NCBI GenBank assembly: GCA_005518205.2
Contig: RFFC02000052.1
Location: 1 to 36,272 of the forward strand
From: Hormoscilla sp. GUM202
GTDB taxonomy: Bacteria > Cyanobacteriota > Cyanobacteriia > Cyanobacteriales > Desertifilaceae
Reading direction: 5' to 3'
DNA length: 36,272 nt
Positions 31,935 to 36,272 of this stretch are shown here, one piece after another. The notes beneath the pieces are model-generated. The model was not told the origin of the DNA. It saw only the letters and a list, made by a program, of their open reading frames with translations, and ran no database searches. The position numbers were made by a program, and so were the translations under genes. Numbering within the stretch: position 1 is the first letter of the stretch; each line of letters starts with the position of its first letter.

Positions 31935-34322
31935 GTGCGATTCGTTTAGTGTAAACCACCGGTGATAAGCCGAGGGAGGACCACTAGCAGGGTTTCATTA
32001 GCCCTGACAACTTCTAGATGATGGTGGTGAAAGTCCACCTCTCCAGGTGCAGGAGTGAAAACACGCACCCCACGGTAGCGATGGCATCAATCCGTGAAGC
32101 GGGTGTGAAAGGCGCTCTAATCGGCAGCCTAGACCGGTTACCGTCGAGTAAGTAGTCATGGTGAGCGAAAGCAAAGGCTCGCAAGTGTCGTAAACCCGAA
32201 CCAGCGAAAAGGGCTGAAACGCTGGCCCAAAAGGGAAAGGATAACGGTCATTGGCGGCTATGAATCCGACCAATAAGCACTGACAATAAACCCGGCATAT
32301 AGAGCCCACCTAAAACTACGACCAATCATCTAGAGGAACGAAGTAACCCAGGTATGCACTCTCTACCACCGGTCGATATAGGTAGAGTAGCCACCACAGG
32401 CGCAACATCTGCTTTCCGACGGCAGGTCATATATGGGAGAGATTGAGAGGAGAAGCTAACGCCTGCTCGTAATGGGCAGGATACGCTGACGCCCTCACGG
32501 TAATGTCAAATGTGAAGTCATGAGTAGCAATATAAAAGTCATAGACACGGCGTCAAAACCGATGGATGAATGGAAGAATACCCCCTGGCGCAAGCTGGAG
32601 CGGATAGTCTTCAAGTTGCAAAAGAGAATTTACAGAGCGGCACAACGTGGAGATAAGCGGATAGTTCGCAGGCTCCAGAGGTTACTGGTAAAATCCCGAG
32701 CAGCCAAGAAAATCGCGGTACGGCAAGTAACACAGAACAACCAGGGAAAAAAGACGGCTGGTGTGGATGGTGTAAAATCACTGACCCCAAAGCAATGCCT
32801 AGAACTGGTAAGGCAAATTGAAATCTCAGACAAAGCTAAACCTACACGAGGTGTATGGATTCCAAAGCCAGGAAGAGAAGAAAAGCGCCCATTGGGAATA
32901 CCAACGATACACGACCGCGCAGTACAGGGACTCCTAAAGATTGCGTTAGAACCAGAGTGGGAAGCGCAGTTTGAGGGAAATTCCTACGGCTTCAGACCGG
33001 GGAGGGGATGCCACGACGCAATCGGAGCAATATATACAAGCATCAATAAAAAACCCAAGTGGGTACTGGATGCCGATATCGCTAAATGCTTCGATAGGAT
33101 AGACCACAAAGCGCTAACAGAAAAACTAAATACGACATCACCAATCCGTAGGCAAATACGGGCATGGTTAAAAGCCGGGGTGATGGACCAAGGTGAGTGG
33201 CAAGGAACAGAAGCGGGAACGCCGCAGGGAGGTGTCATATCACCACTACTGGCCAACATAGCCCTACATGGGTTAGAAGAGGCTGTGATGAACCTTGTCA
33301 GACCAACAAGAAACGAAAGGAGTAAATTGACAGTAGTCAGATACGCTGACGACTTTGTGGTAATACATGAAGACAAGGAAATAGTGAAAAAAGCGCAGAT
33401 AGTGGTAGCCGAGTGGCTAAAAGGAATTGGATTAGAACTAAAACCCGAGAAGACCAAAATAAGTCATACGTTGAAGGGAGAAAACCCAGGATTCGATTTC
33501 TTGGGGTTCAATATTAGACAGTATGAGGTAAGTAAGAGCAGGTCTGGTAGAACAACTCACGGGATACCGTTAGGATTCAAAACCTTAAGAAAACCCAGTA
33601 ACAAGTCCATAGGGAAGCATAAAGAACGGTTATCAGAAGTGATAACCAGCCATAAAGCAGCGCCGCAGGCAGCCCTGATAAGTAGGCTAAACCCAATAAT
33701 ACGGGGATGGTCAAACTACTTCAGAACTGCGGTAAGTAAGGAAGCTTACAGCGAAATGGACCACTACCTATGGACCATCCTATGGCAATGGGCCAAAAAA
33801 AGACATCCAAACAAGTCAAGTCACTGGATTGCCCGGAAATACTGGTCAGTAGACCAGGATGGCATGTGGCAATTTCGAGACAAGATAGGAAAGGATGAGA
33901 CTTTCCTGTGCTTGCACAGGAAAACTGAGATAGTCAGACACGTAAAAGTGAGAGGCACAGTAAGCCCATACGACGGGAACCTCACATATTGGAGCACCAG
34001 ACTAGGTAAAAACCCTGAGCTGAGTACAAGAGTAGCAAAACTACTCAAGAGGCAAAAAGGGAAATGCCCATATTGCGAATTAACATTCATGGACGGCAAC
34101 CAGTGGGAAGTTGACCATATAATCCCTCGGTCACTAGGAGGTAAAGACCGGTACGACAACCTACAGTTGCTACACAAACACTGCCACGATACAAAAACTG
34201 CCCGCGATGGCAGTAGCCGTACCCATGACTTGGGTGGCATTACTGAGGAGCCGGATGAGGTGAAAGTCTCACGTCCGGTTTTGAAGACGAGTCGGTCCGG
34301 TGACGGACTGGCTTAGTTTAAT
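31935..34322 (+). mobile_element. Group II intron inside crtR
   Basis: A 2,388-nt intron starting GTGCGATTCG and ending TTTAAT just before AACTTCTGG of exon 2. Domain I motifs: TTTCATTAGCCCTG, GGAGTGAAAACACGCACCCC, GAACCAGCGAAAAGGGCTG, ACGCTGGCCCAAAAGGGAAA. The RT protein lies at 32520-34316. Domain V at 34248-34285 is canonical: GAGCCGGA pairs with TCCGGTTT and TGAG with CTCA around TGAAAG. Domain VI is the hairpin GTCGGTCCGG...GGACTGGCTT before the 3' end. The exon tail ATTCTT pairs 5 of 6 with a candidate EBS1 loop ATGAAT (32260-32265). All parts look intact, so self-splicing with maturase help is likely. Confidence 0.9.
32520..34316 (+). CDS. ltrA: Group II intron reverse transcriptase/maturase with HNH endonuclease
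   Basis: A 598-residue protein: RT domain with GVDGVKSLTPKQ (81-92), FRPGRGCHDAI, LDADIAKCFDRIDH, TPQGGVISPLLANI and catalytic YADD (275-278); maturase X domain with LNPIIRGWSNYFRT (391-404); C-terminal HNH endonuclease CPYC (516-519), VDHIIPRSLGG and the DNLQLLHKHCHDTK end. RT plus HNH supports retrohoming by target-primed reverse transcription, and the X domain aids splicing of the host intron. The frame runs through domain V into domain VI, so the last ~25 residues are encoded by the ribozyme core. Start ATG 32520 follows TGAAGTC; no strong ribosome site. Confidence 0.95.
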   Translation: MSSNIKVIDTASKPMDEWKNTPWRKLERIVFKLQKRIYRAAQRGDKRIVRRLQRLLVKSRAAKKIAVRQVTQNNQGKKTAGVDGVKSLTPKQCLELVRQIEISDKAKPTRGVWIPKPGREEKRPLGIPTIHDRAVQGLLKIALEPEWEAQFEGNSYGFRPGRGCHDAIGAIYTSINKKPKWVLDADIAKCFDRIDHKALTEKLNTTSPIRRQIRAWLKAGVMDQGEWQGTEAGTPQGGVISPLLANIALHGLEEAVMNLVRPTRNERSKLTVVRYADDFVVIHEDKEIVKKAQIVVAEWLKGIGLELKPEKTKISHTLKGENPGFDFLGFNIRQYEVSKSRSGRTTHGIPLGFKTLRKPSNKSIGKHKERLSEVITSHKAAPQAALISRLNPIIRGWSNYFRTAVSKEAYSEMDHYLWTILWQWAKKRHPNKSSHWIARKYWSVDQDGMWQFRDKIGKDETFLCLHRKTEIVRHVKVRGTVSPYDGNLTYWSTRLGKNPELSTRVAKLLKRQKGKCPYCELTFMDGNQWEVDHIIPRSLGGKDRYDNLQLLHKHCHDTKTARDGSSRTHDLGGITEEPDEVKVSRPVLKTSRSGDGLA

Positions 34323-34667
34323 AACTTCTGGTTCGTCCCCGCTGGGGTGGTGGGACTGGTCCTGGGGCTATTTTTCGATTATTTACCCCATCGTCCCTTT
34401 CAGGAACGCGATCGCTGGAAGAATGCCAGAGTTTACCCCAGTCCCATGCTGAATCTGCTGATTGGCGGACAGAATTACCATCTGGTTCATCACCTCTGGC
34501 CCTCCATACCCTGGTACAAATATCAGGCCGCCTACCGCGCTGTCAAGCCTCTACTGGATGCTAAAGGCTGTCATCAAACCCTGGGACTGCTGCAAGCAAA
34601 AGATTTGAGGAATTTTATCTACGACATTTTTCTGGGCATTCGTTGGAACGGTCACGTCAAAGAATAA
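34323..34667 (+). CDS. crtR: Beta-carotene hydroxylase, exon 2
   Basis: Continues exon 1 in frame: NFWFVPAGVVGLVLGLFFDY (a membrane segment), then LPHRPFQERDRWKNARVYPS, then the third His box HLVHH in GQNYHLVHHLWPSIPWYKYQ (residues 233-237 of the joined protein). Stop at 34665-34667. This exon has no start codon of its own at the true boundary; a GTG at 34347 would give a 106-residue fragment without the two N-terminal His boxes. The splice-site choice (intron ending AAT at 34322) restores the family sequence without gap. Confidence 0.9.
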   Translation, partial: NFWFVPAGVVGLVLGLFFDYLPHRPFQERDRWKNARVYPSPMLNLLIGGQNYHLVHHLWPSIPWYKYQAAYRAVKPLLDAKGCHQTLGLLQAKDLRNFIYDIFLGIRWNGHVKE

Positions 34668-34698
34668 CATGTTGGGTGGGCATCGCCCACCTTACACC

Positions 34699-35100
34699 TT
34701 ACAATTGATTAAAACGATGAGATTTTTGTGCCTCTACCCAATCGGGTCGCAATATTTTGGCGTGGCGCAAATAGGGATGGTAAACATTGTCCCGATCGGC
34801 TGGCAGATTAACATGAACCAGGAACCGAATGCAGCGTAATAATGCCGACTCTACATGCATGTGCTGCACATCGAGTAGGGGCACCTTGTCCCATCTGGCA
34901 CGCTTGCGGGCGATCGCTGCCGGGAAAATCGCATCCAGATCGCGAGTCGCCGAAAAAGTCACGCTGATTATCTGGTCTGGGGAGATATGATTTTTCTCTT
35001 CCAGTTCATCCAGCAGTTCCGTCACTGCCAGAGTTATTTCCTCGACAGTATTTTCTGGGACCGTAATTGCCCCGCGAATTGCCCGCACTCGCCAACCCAC
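34699..35100 (-). CDS. aroH: Chorismate mutase, AroH class
   Basis: 133 residues from GTG 35100, chosen because AAGGAGG lies about eight bases upstream; longer starts (35118, 35172) would put that site inside the coding frame and overlap sppA. The AroH fold is plain: VRAIRGAITVPENTVEEI, IISVTFSATRDLDAIFPA, VPLLDVQHMHVESALLRCIR and the C-terminal YLRHAKILRPD. The enzyme converts chorismate to prephenate for Phe/Tyr synthesis. Arg in IRGA and Arg in CIRF match B. subtilis Arg7 and Arg90; the position of catalytic Glu78 is His here (VQHM). It lies 23 bases after the sppA stop, on the same strand. Confidence 0.88.
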   Translation of the reverse strand: MGWRVRAIRGAITVPENTVEEITLAVTELLDELEEKNHISPDQIISVTFSATRDLDAIFPAAIARKRARWDKVPLLDVQHMHVESALLRCIRFLVHVNLPADRDNVYHPYLRHAKILRPDWVEAQKSHRFNQL

Positions 35101-35123
35101 ACCTTTGTCCTCCTTCATATCGC

Positions 35124-35945
35124 TTATGGTCGATACAGCCAAAGTGCCAGACCATTGGTAGACATTTCCCACTCTACCCAGTCAATAGCTGCTGATAGTT
35201 CAGATTTTACCTTACTCTCCCCTGATATCAAGCGACTCCAGAAGGGTTTTGGTGCCTCGATCGTATTACACTCAGTTTTGAGAGGATCCAGCCCCACCAG
35301 TTCTGCTGCCCATCGCCTGGCGTCCGCTTCTGTCCCCAGTCGGTCCACAATCCCCAATTCTAAAGCTTGCTGACCTGTAAAAATCCGACCGTCGGCAAAA
35401 TTTTTCACTGTTTCGACTGCCAGTTGGCGGCACGAGGCGATTGTTTCGACAAATTGTTGATAGCTAATGTCGATTAACTGTTGCAGTATATCCTGTTCTG
35501 CTGAGGTTATTTCCCGATCGAATGCCAAAATGTCTTTATAGGGACCAGATTTGATCGTCTGGAATTGGACGCCAATCTTTTCTAGCAGCCTCTCCAGATT
35601 ATTTCCTCGCACAATCACCCCTATGCTACCGGTGATTGTGCCCGGATTAGCCACGATATATTCAGCCCCCATACCAACGTAGACTCCTCCGGAAGCAGAG
35701 ATATTGCCAAAACTGGCGACGATCTTCACCTTCTCTCGCAGACGCATCAGGGCGCTGTAGATTTCTTGACAATCTCCTACTGTACCGCCTGGACTGTCTA
35801 TCCGCAACAGTAAGGCCGGAAATTTTTTCTCCTCAACCATCTCCAGCGCTTCTAGTACCTGTTTCCTCGTGGAAGCGGCGATCGCCCCGGTAATTTCAAT
35901 CCGAGCTATTTGTTTCTTGGACTTGCGCTTAAAAAACCAAATCAT
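35124..35945 (-). CDS. sppA: Signal peptide peptidase SppA, short (36K-type) form
   Basis: 273 residues from ATG 35945 (MIWFFKRKSKKQIARIEITG); an upstream start at 35969 would add eight. Crotonase-like S49 domain: LLLRIDSPGGTV, VASFGNISASGGVYVGMGAE with the catalytic Ser in SASGG, NPGTITGSIGVI, and the catalytic Lys in IKSGPYKD. The late GRIFTGQQALELGIVDRLG helix pair is typical. The N terminus has only a short hydrophobic WFF stretch, so membrane attachment is weak. SppA cleaves remnant signal peptides. It is the first gene of an sppA-aroH pair. Confidence 0.92.
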   Translation of the reverse strand: MIWFFKRKSKKQIARIEITGAIAASTRKQVLEALEMVEEKKFPALLLRIDSPGGTVGDCQEIYSALMRLREKVKIVASFGNISASGGVYVGMGAEYIVANPGTITGSIGVIVRGNNLERLLEKIGVQFQTIKSGPYKDILAFDREITSAEQDILQQLIDISYQQFVETIASCRQLAVETVKNFADGRIFTGQQALELGIVDRLGTEADARRWAAELVGLDPLKTECNTIEAPKPFWSRLISGESKVKSELSAAIDWVEWEMSTNGLALWLYRP

Positions 35946-35969
35946 AGGCAATTGTAAATTGGAAATCAA

Positions 35970-36093
35970 TTTAGAGGATGGGCGACAGCTTGGGCACGCT
36001 CCTGTCGATTGCAGTCGATTATAGTTGGTTATTCAATCATGTCAATCATAGTCGATTATTTTCAGATGAACGAAATCGCTGAATTCTAAGTAG
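35970..36093. other. Intergenic stretch between sppA and the edge transposase
   Basis: Contains several GTCGATTATAGT / GTCGATTATT-type near-repeats (36014-36060). The IS end inverted repeat of the edge transposase may lie here but its partner is outside the window. Confidence 0.4.
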
Positions 36094-36272
36094 TCAGACA
36101 AAATTAATTACATATTTTTCTCCAAAATTTTTTATGATTGTTTCAACGGAATCAACTAAGTTTTTCCAGCAAGAATAAGCATCGATTTCAATCCATTCGT
36201 ATTTAATAAACCGCCACAAGATTTCAATCAAATTCAAATGAGGTGAATAAGTGGGGAGATGGAATATAGTAA
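36094..36272 (-). CDS. IS630-type transposase, C-terminal end (5' part outside window)
   Basis: The frame is open to the right edge and ends at TGA 36094-36096. It reads TIFHLPTYSPHLNLIEILWR, then FIKYEWIEIDAYSCWKNLVD, ending GEKYVINFV. The YSP-H-LNLIE motif with Glu followed by IEILWRFIK is the end of the IS630 DDE domain. It is a different IS630 lineage from the complete element at 29041-30063 (NLIEILWRFIK versus SPIENIWSKLK). Confidence 0.85.
   Translation of the reverse strand, partial: TIFHLPTYSPHLNLIEILWRFIKYEWIEIDAYSCWKNLVDSVETIIKNFGEKYVINFV

Overview
The window is cyanobacterial. Evidence: many HIP1 octamers (GCGATCGC), a Ycf51 gene, a CrtR-type beta-carotene hydroxylase, a vMAP/NB-ARC protein, gas-vesicle gene remnants, and large numbers of short dispersed palindromic repeats. 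The repeat load, group II introns and mixed IS debris suggest a large filamentous (Oscillatoriales-like) genome; the species cannot be named from sequence alone. No rRNA, tRNA or CRISPR array was seen.

Layout. 1-3660: the 3' end of a BioF-type gene, an outer-membrane beta-barrel protein, a 32-bp hairpin repeat array, a Bcp/PrxQ peroxiredoxin and two poorly known small genes. 3668-7153 (minus strand): a compact run sufU > ycf51 > iron-type alcohol dehydrogenase > PLP aminotransferase. 7279-8294 (minus): a coupled trio headed by a RusA-like nuclease gene that a short palindromic repeat has broken. 8358-14425: an AAA ATPase + subtilisin-like protease pair (IetAS-like defence layout), with the ATPase part duplicated almost perfectly 1.87 kb away around a secreted-protein gene, and two decayed copies of the sufU 5' end. 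14658-18198: a 21-bp minisatellite, an NB-ARC STAND gene inside a pair of inverted repeats, a frameshifted Fn3-like gene and a 30-bp hairpin array. 18199-24866: fumC, kinase and histidine-kinase relics, ppk1, and a decayed gas-vesicle locus. 25520-30063: mobile-element graveyard with ISKra4 fragments, two ORF-less group II introns (one nested antisense inside the other) and an intact IS630. 30067-31239: an FAD oxidoreductase whose leader was replaced by the IS630. 31395-34667: crtR split by a 2.39-kb group II intron that encodes its own RT/maturase/HNH protein. 34699-35945 (minus): sppA > aroH. Right edge: the tail of a second IS630-type transposase.

Most interesting. (1) crtR can be rebuilt in frame only by removing the intron. 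(2) An ORF-less group II intron sits inside a sibling intron in antisense, apparently at the sibling's EBS1 loop, where the antisense strand would by definition resemble the intron's own IBS1 target. (3) Both ATPase copies share the same frame-breaking junction, so the lesion predates the duplication. (4) The two hairpin arrays, 16 kb apart, share one left arm but carry different, internally compensated stems. All assignments come from reading sequence and recalled family features; no database search was run.
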